In this document: positions 47,629 to 59,509 of the stretch, in pieces | Layout of the letters: the number at the start of each line of letters is the position of its first letter | Numbering within the stretch: position 1 is the first letter of the stretch | From: Thuidium tamariscinum | Lineage: Eukaryota > Streptophyta > Bryopsida > Hypnales > Thuidiaceae | Direction of reading: 5' to 3' | Assembly (NCBI GenBank): GCA_947034885.2 | Contig: OX344749.2 | Coordinates: forward strand, 11,795,501-11,859,500 | Length of the DNA stretch: 64,000 bases | Translations under genes and position numbers: made by a program | Notes under the pieces: generated by a model | Database searches by the model: none | What the model was told of the DNA's origin: nothing | Seen by the model: only the letters and a program-made list of their open reading frames with translations

Positions 47629-50600
47629 TAACACCGCCAGTTTCCCGATGTTGTAGCACAAATGTATTCCAGCGCACCCTCAAAGATCAATCGGCGGGAA
47701 TCAACATGTGTGATGGACTCCACCAACCATAATAAAGGCTGGCATTTTGACGCATGCATACTCCATAACAAGCTCACGACACAGAATTCAGTGCCAGGTT
47801 CAATAGAGAGGGACACGCACAGGAGTCCTAGTAGCCTTCATTACAAGCCCGGAAACACCGGAAATTAGAGTACACTGAAATCTAAGTATTTCAGAAGAGA
47901 ATCTGCCTACCGAACACAGCACAGTCGCATGCTATCATACTCTGGGCTGCAACATGATGTGCTGAAGCGACTCTACACTTATTACACAGAAGCAAGCAAA
48001 GCATGGCTTCGAGCTTCCAGTCCCACCATCAGCACACATATTTGGCTCCAGTTCATACCAATGGCACCAATATGGAACAAAACCTTCAAGAAGGTCTAAT
48101 CGAATAAAAAAATGCACGCACATATATTTAGAAACGTCGAACATCAATGTAAAACAGAAGCCCAACAAAATACCTCAAACTACGTGGTTCGAAAATCAAG
48201 TCGTTCTACTCGCACAAAAACAACCCTAACGGTCATTGATAAAATTCCTTACCTTGACATGTTCGCAAACGCCTTACACGCTGCTGCACGGAGATCCCGG
48301 ACGACTGCGCCACACTTGAGCACAGGGCCATAACTGCACTTCCTATCCTACACCAACGACTCCCAACTCAGTGCACGATGCAGTGGTTATTTCCCTGAAA
48401 AACGCAAAGAAAATCAAAACAAGAACGAAGAACAAGCACAACCAAAAAATGATCCTCAATCCAGCGGCTCAGCTCTCAAAGGAATGAAGCAGAATCAACA
48501 CCGTCTACCATTCTTCGACGCCAAGCTCCAAGGGCAGCGGCCGTTGTGCATGAGTGCTCCCAGCTGCACCATTCAAACGAAAGTAAGGCAATCGGCGCCG
48601 TGCAAGAACATACAACTACGACATTCACACGCAAGCCAGGACTGAAACCTGAAGTACAACGAACTCGTAGCACGAAAACATAGACCCACAACAACGTTCG
48701 AAATTTCCACATGCTCGAGGAATGGGAGATGGACGTTTCGGACAGGCCCACTCGGCCAGGAACAAAATTCCAGGATTTCCGGGTCCTCGACGAATGCCGA
48801 CGGCAAAGAGGTCACACAGTTGTATCTGACGAAGCCAAGCACCTCAGACTCCGAAATGCAATCTGAAGCAATGCACCGTCCACTTAGAAAAAAACTTACA
48901 AACAGACAGGATACTCACGGAGAGGGCCCCAGACACCGTGCTGCAGAAATAACTGCGGAGAAAAAGACGAGCAGAACGAAGAGCTTCGAGCCGACGTCGC
49001 GTCCTCCCGTGCATCGGACATGCCATCTTCTCGTCAATGCAGGGCTCTACGCTCTTCAAACTTGGTCCCAAAAAAGACTTCCTCCTTCGTCCTGGAAATC
49101 CTGGAAAATCAGACACAGAACAGGGCATCTTACAGTCCTGGAAAATAAATGGACGCGAAACATGAAAAAATACGAACCCATGGCCCCAAGTCAAACAAGG
49201 CCTTAATAACTAAAAATAAACAGCTCGTGCGGGTGGATGATGCACACATCCCACTGCAGGTACAATGCATTCAGTACCTGGAAACTAATGGCAACACCCG
49301 AACGGCCACGCAAAAACGAGTCTCCACAACACACGGAAAAAACCGAACGATACGGGAACACCATGATTACAGCGGAAAAAAACCTGTAAAACTTGGGCTG
49401 AGGAAAAACACACGCACATCATGGACCACTGCCCATTCCCACAGGCTACAACAACACACATGTTCACGCAACATCACACCAGGTGAATCTGTAGGATACA
49501 GAAGAAACTTCAAACTTGGAGTCAGAAGAACAATAAACAGGAAACAGGGACGAAGATGCAGGCTACTTACACCAACAAGTGAACCCATAACCCGCTGGTT
49601 GCAGCGGATGCTACGAACAAGTTCTCTCTTACATGGAGTACTGTAACAGTAAGAAACAGAACTACACACGGATGAATGCAACCCATCGTCGGACGTTCGA
49701 AAACACCACGGAATAGCTTCAAAATCCACACGAGTCACAACGTGGGGGGTAACAGGAACAGGCGACAAAGAAATCTTAACGATAGGGTGATCCGGGGAAA
49801 AAAAAGTTACTGGGAATAGTCACAAGTAAAACCCCTTCAGAGTAAAGCAAACGTATGCACTCAATCCCTCTCACTCATGCCTGTACGCATAGCGGGACCG
49901 TCAAGAATAAACCGAGAATAAAGATCACAGCAACAGTGACTACAGGACAAGGCCAATGGATCACATGTCCACGAAACAATGCTGACCAACACGGCACCAC
50001 AACGACGAACTTCAGGCCCATACGAACATGGACGTAAAAAAACTCGGAACAAACCGACGACAGACTGCCGCTTGGAACTTTTGCACACAACACAGGAGAG
50101 AGACGTGAACAACTGAAAAGGAGATACTCCACATTCAACTTCCTAAATTCGCCATAAATGGTACATGTCACCGGGGCGCCAGCGACCACCAGAGAACAAT
50201 GAAGCAAACAAGCTTGCTAGACTAGGAAAAAGCAGTTTTCCCCACCTGCAGTGTGATTGGTGTTGGCGCCCGATCAGCGGATCAATTACAGGGCCAGTTC
50301 AATTACTTCCCCGCACGGACACTCTAATGTGCGTCTCTACTCTTGGTGACAGGAGAACCCTGGTCCCAACGGGTTTCAGTAGGGTTTACTTTGTTTCGTA
50401 TCCCGCTTCAGCTGAACCTTCAACCTTTTCCCACTCAACTGGAATCCGTTCATTACGTTGATAGCGGCTTGGGCTGCTTCAGGACTGTCATAACTCACGA
50501 AACCTGCACCATCCACCAAAGTCACATCAGCCTCCTCTGAAACACAACCCAGTTGTAAAACACGAACGCGAAGGGCAATGACACGGACGCGGAAAAGATC

Positions 50601-53600
50601 TAAGCAACACAATACAATGGCACAAAACGTTGAAACTTCTCCGTGGAATGAAGATCAACACAAAAAGATGAAACCCTAACGAAGGCCTCGGGGCTCTTAA
50701 AACGAAAACTACATGTGCAAGAAACCACAACGTTCTATTAAGATGGAATAAGAATGTAAAGAATCGGAACTCAAAAGTATCCATACTTGGAAAGTATTTA
50801 TAAAACTTTGCCAGATTCATACTGAAGTATGGGGTTCTAGAAGTTCACGAAAAGGACAATCGTCACCGGTAGCATATGAAGATTATATTAGCAAGGATTC
50901 TATCTTTCAACGATTAATTAGAAGAGGGAAACAATCTCACGATCTAAACACCATTCTTTTCTCTTGAGAGTAATAAGCGGATCCCGACAATCTCTTACTT
51001 TATAACTATATAAACGTATAGTAGTCCAGAATGCAGTAAACAACTTGTGATCGAAAAATGTACAAACCATGCCACCCAAGATTGCCACGCAAAGTGACCA
51101 GAAAATGGATGGTTGGGCCCGCATTCAAATCATGAGATTGAAGACAGGCGACCCATCTACAGAAACACCGGAGGTGGAATTTCACCTATAGTGCTACTGT
51201 CAGCAGGTTTACAACGCAAACAAAAAAGACGGCAGTCATAACCAGTTTGACCTCACGAAAATTTAAAAAACTCAATGTGAACAGCGGGGAGGGTTCAGCA
51301 TCCCCACTGCTCCAGAACATTATGATTTTTAAGCAAAGAAGTCAGAACGTATGCTGTAGGGCTCGGGGCAAACTGGAAACAAAAACGATGCTTAAAAGAT
51401 AATCGAAAATAACATATGCAAAGTCTACGAAGGAAGCAAAACAAGGCATCAGACAAATCCAGGGAAGCAAATTATGCTCAGAAAATTATGAGAGATAACA
51501 ACTGCACAACAACATACCAAAGCACTTGCTGGCTCCAGTTGTCTTGTCGACAAAGACCTTCGCACTAATAACATTTCCAAAAGATGAAAAGGCTGTAGAT
51601 AGTTCCTGATCACCAAACTCAGGGGGGATGTGATAAATAAAAAGATTCGCGCCGGCCGGACCTGCAATCAAAACCAAAACCACCGAGCTCGTTTCCCTCA
51701 ATCCTCCACGACATTCAGTCAATCAGAGCATCCACTCAAGAGAAGATTCGTAGTGCAGAAACCAACAAATCAGCTCGTCTATCTCTCTTGAGCAATATGG
51801 GCCAACTCATTCTAGTACTACGTTTCAGGTATTGCATAAACTGTTGTACAATCTGATTCCACTCCAAATATCGCATCACCCTCTAAAATGACACTCGGCA
51901 ATATCCTGCACACTTGCCACTCTATCGTTCACTGCACCACACTGCTCACCCATTCCAACGACGTCTCAGTCATTAGTTTGGGACCCCAGGAAGGCACTCG
52001 AAAGAAGCAGCGGGAAGCGGTTTGAGAAGTACTACAGTCCGAAAAAAATAACGTTGCCAAGGACTAACAACCTCGAGTAAGGCGAAGAAAAGCTGTGATG
52101 GAAGGAAATTACGATACCTTCTGTCTGAGGACCCACACTAGTCCGAACAGCAGCAGCTGCCGCTTGCGCCGTGTTCATTCCAATCAGAGAAGGAGACAGT
52201 GGAGAGGGATAAGACTGCCCTTGATGCCCCATCATCTGGCCTTGATAAGGAACCGAGTAAGGCTGCGCTCCGAAGCCATAAGGCGCTGGTTGCATAGGTG
52301 CATAAGCGGTGAGATCAGGTTGAGTTCCAGGAATAGCGCTTGGTAAGCCCACCATGCCAGACTGCGGCGGGTACGGAAGAGCGTAGTTACCCATGGGCTG
52401 CAACAAACCTTGCTCCATCAGTATTTGGCTATGCAAATCAAACCATGCACAACAGAAACACAGAAACCCTGCTAGGAGTGACAAAAACGTTCCACGCGAA
52501 CACCAGACTCTAAAAATATAGAAGTTCACGTGCAGCCTGGCAAACATCAAAAAGAAACCAACAAGTGTCGCAGAGAACTGGATGTGAAATGTCACCTGGT
52601 AAGGGTAGCCATTATAAGGAGGTGGACCCGTTACATAGCCCATGGGTACAGCGCCAAATAGGGAGGGCTGCTGACCGGGAATGGGGGGAGAAACAACTTG
52701 AGCTTTCTGCACTTTACGCGCCTGCCTTTCTTTCTCGGTGTCAGCCCACTTGACCACCAGCGCAGATAGCGAGCCCTAAAACACAAACACGGACTTGACA
52801 ATGTCAGGTGCTGCCTGAATCTTTGATCTGGAACGACAGAAACACTCCGAGATTCGCAAGGGTGAGGAACTCCGTATTACTCAGAAGTACAACCCAGTCT
52901 ATCATTGCCCTGTCACAAGTCCAAAACTAACAGAATCACGAACCAGGTACACACAAACACACACACACACACAAAAAAAATTTACCTCCATCTTGTGAAC
53001 ACCATTCAAAGCCTCGATAGCAGCAATAGCTTGTTCCTTCGTCTCATATTTAAGGAAGGCGCACCCTGCAGGCACAACTTCAAATCACAGCATCAAGATA
53101 CAAAAGAATATGCAAATGTCTACTGTCATAAAATCCTCCCACCGTTGTTTATGAAAGAATGTAGATTGCCTCTCATGTAAATGCCTGTATCTTTGAAAAC
53201 TAATTGTAACCTAAACTTCTGAGAACATTCAGGAAGGTAGTTCACACTTGACGGCGTGGCACATCAGATTGAAACGATAGAACTTCATGCTGAACCCACA
53301 GAATCTAAACGTCAATCGTAACAAACAATTTGCAGTACAGGAATGATGCAGGACACCCGAGAGAACACAAGAAAACAACAACGTCGCTTGGCAAGAAAAC
53401 AGCCAACCCCGGTTTCGCAGCAATACTTGAAATAAAAAACGCCACAGAGGGCTCATTTCTCGTAGTAAATGGGATCGAGGCAAGGTCGAAGCCATAACTG
53501 CGGGTGATCAGAGTAAGGAGAGGAAGTTCACCTTTGCTAGTGGGCTGAGAGCCTTTGATGACAGACAATTCCTTCACAACCCCATATGGCGAAAAAACAG

Positions 53601-55878
53601 ACATCACGTCTGCTTTCGATGCCCCCTTAGGCAGCATGCCGATAAAAAGCTTGTGCTCTGACCAGAGGAACACGCAAAAGGTTAGAGAGCACAACCAAGA
53701 TGGTCTAATTCTGACTTTAACTCTTTCCGGATTCATTCAGCTTCCACCGGTACCAAAAAGAAAAAAAAACATAATTCGTGAATAGATCGTTTCGACATTG
53801 AGTTTCAAAATGTAATAAAAGAACGGACTGCATGAAGAATTCACAAAGTCGAGCCCTTGTTTCAGCGACATCAAACATATGACCCCATGAATACACATCA
53901 ATGGGTTCAATATACTGTCAACATACAGAGTAAATGTTGGGATAGAGAAAAGAGGCACACCTAATCGTTCCATCTCGCCATCTGCGTATTTCACTTGCAA
54001 GGCGCTGGCAACCTGTCCAAACACAAGTACCAAGATATGTCCTCAGGATTATGGAAACAACGAAATGGTGCAGAAAACACTCAGAATACCCTGGAAGCGT
54101 CAACAATGCAACTGTTGAATTGCGCTGTGTCTCCCAGCACCCGAATGTCTCGTGGACCAGTGTCGAGCGAGCAACATCCGCAGACATCGAATGACTACAT
54201 AGACAATTACAAGCATTGGATGCTTCATCCTCACATCAAAGCTACACTCACAAAAACGAATCATAGAGCTCAAAGAAACTTGCAAACAAGCCATCAAGAA
54301 AGAAGCTTAACTGGCTGAAGAGTGCGCTTATTGTGGAAGATCTCGATGGCTTTATCAGCCTCTTGCCTTGTAGTGTAAGTCAGGAAACAGCACCCTAGAA
54401 GAACAACTCACGTATTCACTAAGCGCACATGCTTCGAAAAATTTCACATAGATAAAGCACCGCAATTGAGGAACGCACATTTCATTCCACGTCGGAGGTA
54501 CAACATAAAAAAAAAATTTAACGCAAAAGGACTGCTGGTCCTATCCCGGCATGACGAAAGAATTCCACTCGTGCCACAAAATTCTTGGTTGGAAGTTGGA
54601 ACAGGTAAAGGTCTACACCGGAACACCGGATTGAGCCAGATTGAGCTTTACGTTGATGCTAAAATACTTGTCCTAAGCATGGAAATGATGACACTAAGCT
54701 GAGGTTGAGACATGATCAAAAAGGCTTCTTACGAAGGAACTTAAAACACCGAACGCTTCTAATCTGCACTTAATCCAGCCACTAGCCAGGGCATCACCAC
54801 CCTAGTCTCAAATGGTTACAATCTCGTCTCAACACGTTATCCTGGAGATGATCCACAAAGTGCACATACCACGGGATTGCTTAGTGAGCTTGTCCTTGAT
54901 GATGTTAATCTCGTACACAGTTCCTGCTTCGGAGAAAACTTCCACTAACTGCTGTTCAGACATCTGCTTGGGCAGCTGACCGACGAACAGTTTCACAGAA
55001 TCCAAGGCCCGATTGACTCCATTTTCAATCACGCCCTCCATGACTGCGGAAAAATCAACAGAAGGCTCAATTACGCGAAGTCATGAAATTGCAGAGCACT
55101 GACGGTGAGACTCTTGAACCTGGCCTCAAAGCTTCGGAGTTCCAATACACTGAGCGAATCCACAGCTCCAATCCATCACAAACCAAATTGTCACTCCAGG
55201 TACTGGATATCCATCTAGAGTGAGAAGTTCAGAGTCGAAACATCAGGAAGACACTTCTGCCAGAGACAGATGCAGTCTCCAGGTATAAGCAATCCGCAAA
55301 AAAAACTCCTCGATTCTTGAATTTCTTGGAGTAGGAGATTCAGACAATCGTCGACGCGAAACAAGAAAGGGACCAATCCAAAAACCAAACAAAAATCCAA
55401 CTCCGCATTCACATCCACCGGATTCGAACACAAGCAAAAGAAAACAAAACACACAACGGAACTCAGAAATATTCCACCGATTCGCTGTTCCTTTTCACCT
55501 CACAAAAATAAGCAACTGGAGCAAAATGCCACAGCAAATCTCAACACACTCCTCTCCAATCTCCTCTCCTCTCCTCTCCTCTCCGAATAACAAGGCGACA
55601 GCAAGAACTCAGAAATGGCCCGCCATCGACACGAAACAACGAACAATCCAAAACCAAAATTCCAACGAGTAAGATTCACGGCAGGTCGGGGACAAGAAGA
55701 AGAGAGGCAGGCAGATAAGTTAGGTTAATGAATGGAATCCAGGACACGCAGCAGCAAGCAACCGACCTGCAGGGGAGAGGAGGGAGCACGTGATGCCGGG
55801 CTGGAAGCGGGATTCGCACCAGAAGAGTGGCGCGGAGGGATGGCGCGGCTCAACCACTGGTGGTCGGAGCAGGGAGCA
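47629..55878 (-). repeat. Right arm of the large palindrome (8250 bp)
   Basis: Reverse complement of 31341-39590 with constant coordinate sum 87219. The inner 47629-50375 is the mirror of the gene-free region 36844-39590. 50376-55041 carries CELF copy B, and 55042-55878 its leader. The spacer between the arms is 8038 bp. Confidence 0.95.
50376..55041 (-). CDS. CELF/Bruno-like RNA-binding protein, copy B (three RRMs)
   Basis: Exons on the minus strand, 5' to 3': 54870-55041, 54312-54394, 53961-54012, 53532-53657, 52986-53065, 52596-52775, 52118-52397, 51518-51661, 50376-50503. Splice sites, introns and the predicted 414-residue product match copy A exactly, so the RRM and linker description given for copy A applies. 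The stop codon faces the stop of copy A across 13.5 kb, so the two genes converge. The difference between copies lies upstream: the identical arm ends about 840 bases before the ATG, and beyond it the promoter sequences have diverged. The two genes could therefore differ in expression while making the same protein. Confidence 0.93.
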
Positions 55879-56400
55879 AGGAAGAGGAAAGGGAGACCAA
55901 AAGCACGACCGGGAAAGCAGGAATGGATCCGATTGCCTACAATTGCAGCTGCAATGAATGAGGATCCATGGATCCCGCACCAACGTTTTCCAGCGAAGAG
56001 ACAACGCCAAAGACGGGCCCTCCGAGACACTAACTTACTGTTCAGTACTTTGCCCTCGGACAGCGAGTTTCCATTAGGGCTAGGCTTGACTTCGTCGCTC
56101 TTGTGATGGAATGCGAAGTTCTCCGAGGGGGAACGCCAGTGGGAGCGTGGATCTTTGAACATGTACCCCTGTTGAAGTCGATGTTCCCACTGATATCGGA
56201 TGTGGGAGCGGCGCCTGTGCCGTGGCGGGGTCAGTTTGTTGTGCTGGATCTTCAGTTGGACGGCAGAATGTACCCAGGTCCTGCGCCAGGGGTAGCGTGG
56301 TGTGTGACAGGAGCATACCGGTACTGCATTCGGAGCTCTGGACCTTTTTGTTGCTGGGGATGGGGGGTACGTTGTTAACTTTGCTTTAAAGGGACTTTTC
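55879..56400 (-). promoter_or_regulatory. 5' flank/promoter of CELF copy B, diverged homologue of the flank at 30.8-31.34 kb
   Basis: Outside the identical arm, homology to the other flank continues for about 400-500 bases with many differences (examples: ATGGATCCTCATTCATTGC, GGCGTTGTCTC, CATTCTGCCGT on the minus strand). A 243-codon minus-strand frame across here has no counterpart in the other flank and is rejected as a gene. Confidence 0.55.
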
Positions 56401-57493
56401 CTACTAACAGTGATTTTGGGGAAAAAATCCGATTTTCTTGCATAAGGGAGAAACACCCATTTCCGTCCCTGTACCTATTCTTGGACCCTAGAGTACCACT
56501 AAATCTGTCCATAAGCATTCATTAAAGCATCCAACAAATGTTTAATTCTAATTTGTTGACGCAGTTGTAAGACACATGTATAGTTTTCATTCACTAACAG
56601 CTAATTTCAACAGGTGTTCAGTTAAAGGTACACCTACATGATGGTTCCAATGGTCTAGGGAGCCAACACTTTGGAAATTTATAGAAATTACATACTGATT
56701 CCAAAAATTAAATTTTTTTTTTTGAATATTCATGATTTTCACTCGCTAATACTAGAAAAATATCATTTTTAGAAAAAGATGCCTCCAACTATGCTGAATT
56801 CCTTATTTGGACGGTTTTGGATGTTTCCACCGTAGTAGATGTTTCTAAATTCTCCATCACAAAAAAATCAAAGTAAGATGTTACAAGAGAACTTCTCTAA
56901 AGCAGTAGCCCTTGAACCAAGCTCAAGTCCCAATGTTCAAGAATCTTGAAAAAACTTCATTGATGTACATCAAATTATATCAACTATATTATAATTTTGA
57001 AATATCTATCTAAAATGAAGTTGAGAATGAAAAACAATGTTTTTGACATAATTCAAATGAACAATCTTAAAGAAAATGATACAAATGAAACAAACATTGA
57101 AGTAGAAGTATCTACTTTAGAAACCCCCCCTTTAATGGCTTTATAGGCTGACCTATTGTGGACAACACTTGGATGCACTATTTATTGAAAAAAATTCTTT
57201 GTTTGCATCTTCTCATCCAATCATCTCTCTTCCTTTATTGCTTAGGGAGAAGTGCAAATGCTAACTATAATACGGGTGAGAGTATGAAACTAGAATGGAT
57301 CCTAATGAAAAATTTGTATTTATATTGAATAAAATATTGATTTTTGAAGAAATTGTTTTGTTTTGTTTTGCATTGTTCCTCATCTTTATGTTGGCCAGTA
57401 AATTTCCCACATCTTATATGCTGAAATGCTTAAGCTATCCATTATAGGTACTTTTAGATTTCAAAAAATTACCTATGACAAAAAAATCTTGTT
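56401..57493. other. AT-rich intergenic DNA
   Basis: I see no gene or repeat boundary here. Confidence 0.55.
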
Positions 57494-57722
57494 TTAACCT
57501 TGAAGCGCTTCGACGTCCATATTCTGAATGATGAACAGAGGCCTTCAAGGCACTGTTTCATCCAATTAACTTCTCATTTATCAAATGTAACACTTGAATA
57601 TAGAGAAGACAACCTTCTTTAATGACCAAATTCATTAAATTCTGGAAAATGATATTTCTGTACAGAGCTATAAGCAAAAATGTGCAAAAATTCAAAAAAG
57701 GATTGAAACGTTTCAGGGTTAA
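57494..57722. mobile_element. TTAA-type MITE family C, complete copy
   Basis: TTAA at 57494-57497 and 57719-57722. The ends are CCTTGAAGCGCTTCGACG and, in reverse, CCCTGAAACGTTTCAATCC, an imperfect inverted repeat. The interior matches the truncated copy at 63743 closely (GACGTCCATATT, TTAACTTCTCATTTATCAAA). Confidence 0.7.
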
Positions 57723-58560
57723 ATACATCAAAGTATCTAAATGCAACGCCTACTTTGAAAATTCAAGTAACATAATTGACATGCACAATCAATTTCAGTT
57801 TTTTGCCAGTGGAACAACTTGCACTATGGAATGAATGCATGTAAAGAAAAATGGAGAAAAACACTCAAACATGTTCAATCATCCATAGAATTAATTGTTT
57901 TTATTTACTTTCATCCAAGTATTGACAAAACTAACATTTTTTCCAAAAGGACTGAACTATTTCAGTTATTTTTTCACCCATTTCTTGTATAGGAGAGGGC
58001 TCTGAAATCGTTCAGGCTTTTGCAACCATCCAATAGGAGGCTATGAAATGGAACTTGATTGTGGGTAAATGAATTTCCAATTACATTGGAGCATGATAAG
58101 AATTTGTTTTTTCCTTCTTCAATGGATGGTTTCAGAGCCACAGTGGCTTCATTCTCAACTAAGTGAATAAAATAAGACTTGATTGTTGAACTCCCTTCTT
58201 ACAAGTGTTACAAAATCTGAAATTATGATGAATTCAAGCATTTAGGAAGGAATGCATTTAAAAACCACCTTGATTACTTTTTCCATGTTGCAATGCTAGT
58301 TTTTGAATAAAGCCAGATTTATTTCCAAACTGTGCACATATGAGTTTGTGAGGCCTACTGATCACAAATAGGGCCCTATGCCAGACTGTGTTTGAAAATT
58401 CATAACTAATTTAGTAATGCTTCAAAAAATATGAAACAACTTGTGTTGAATTCCTAGAATATTTTTCTTTGAAAAAAAATAAGTTCAAAATATTTGCATC
58501 AAAAGAAATACATGAAAAAGGGAGATCAGCTCTTAAATGAGCGGTTTCTGAGCCTCCTCC
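57723..58560. other. Intergenic DNA with a dispersed repeat fragment
   Basis: 58390-58460 (AATTCATAACTAATTTAG... AATATGAAACAACTTG) resembles 11420-11510 and 15255-15340. No gene seen. Confidence 0.5.
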
Positions 58561-58820
58561 CTTAGAGTCGAACTGGGTTGTGGGCACGGCAGTGTCTAAC
58601 TGGGATAAGATTCTGGCGAAAATTCGCCATGGCTGGATGTGCACGGGAGGCATGTCTGCGAAGCTTCGGGAATCGTCGTGTGAAGTCGGGTTTCCTCGTC
58701 ATCCCAAATCCCACTTTCCTCACCAGTTGCGAAGTGTTCGATTGGATTCGATCCTCGAAGGTTCGTGCCCCTCCTTTCTCTCCTCTTTCCAAGCTTCTTC
58801 TTTGGAAAATCTAACAAGTG
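58561..58820. other. Isolated GC-rich segment of unknown nature
   Basis: About 260 bases with gene-like composition lie between AT-rich sequences. Overlapping frames on both strands are open but lack recognisable domains. It could be an exon of an unrecognised gene, a gene fragment captured by a transposon, or a distal promoter element. Confidence 0.35.
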
Positions 58821-59509
58821 GCTAGGACTCTAGGAGTAATCCATTGTGAAAATGGAATCAAAAGATACGAACTAATTAAGTAAATTACTCTAACAAAATT
58901 TACATCCTGAGGAGCCGCCTTGCTCTGGGCAGAAGTGCTAAGCGTGCTTGATCGTCCTTGTGCATTTCGAGATCACTTGAGCTGAATTGTGGTCCAATCA
59001 TCGCATCTGTCTCCGCATCATCCCAATCACGATGTCAGATTTGCCAAGTAGTCAACTTCCCACATTGATGCGATCAAGGGGTTTAAAATTCCTTGCAGTC
59101 GGGGTTTCTAGTTTCTACCGACAGATTCCCCTCGTGTGCGTTGAAATCTGCTGGTGTGGTTTTTCTGGAGACTGTGATCGTGCACAATGTCAAATTGGGA
59201 CGCATGCTAGTTAGGAGACACCAAGCCGTCCTACGTGGTGTGTATCGAAATTTTTTATTCAATTTATATCAATGTGTTTCTACGGTTCCAGAAGGCGTTC
59301 AGCGGCAAATTCCTAGTAGATTTTTATCGTCGTTGCGATGGAATCATCGGATTCAGCGTGAAAGGATTCCCCAGTTTTGAGTGTCGGAGATTGGAATTGA
59401 GTTTATTCTCATTTTCACGAGTTCGATTTCGGTGTACACAAGTTGAGAGGTGGTTTAGGGTGACGGTACTGGTACGTGAGGTACGTGTGCTTGAGTTAAA
59501 GCCCTAACG
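58821..59509 (+). promoter_or_regulatory. Promoter and leader region of the prolyl 4-hydroxylase gene
   Basis: The region becomes less AT-rich toward 59510. Short frames have no recognisable content. Transcription start and any leader intron were not resolved. Confidence 0.4.

Noticed and set aside
31341..55878. Explanation of the palindrome purely as an assembly fold-back artefact
   Set aside because: Not excluded, but the 8-kb unique spacer and the diverged yet homologous outer flanks are hard to produce by a hairpin chimera, so I treat it as probably real and state the read test.
55725..56456. 243-codon minus-strand open frame in the 5' flank of CELF copy B
   Set aside because: The diverged homologous flank of copy A does not keep this frame, there is no recognisable domain, and it overlaps the leader of a real gene.
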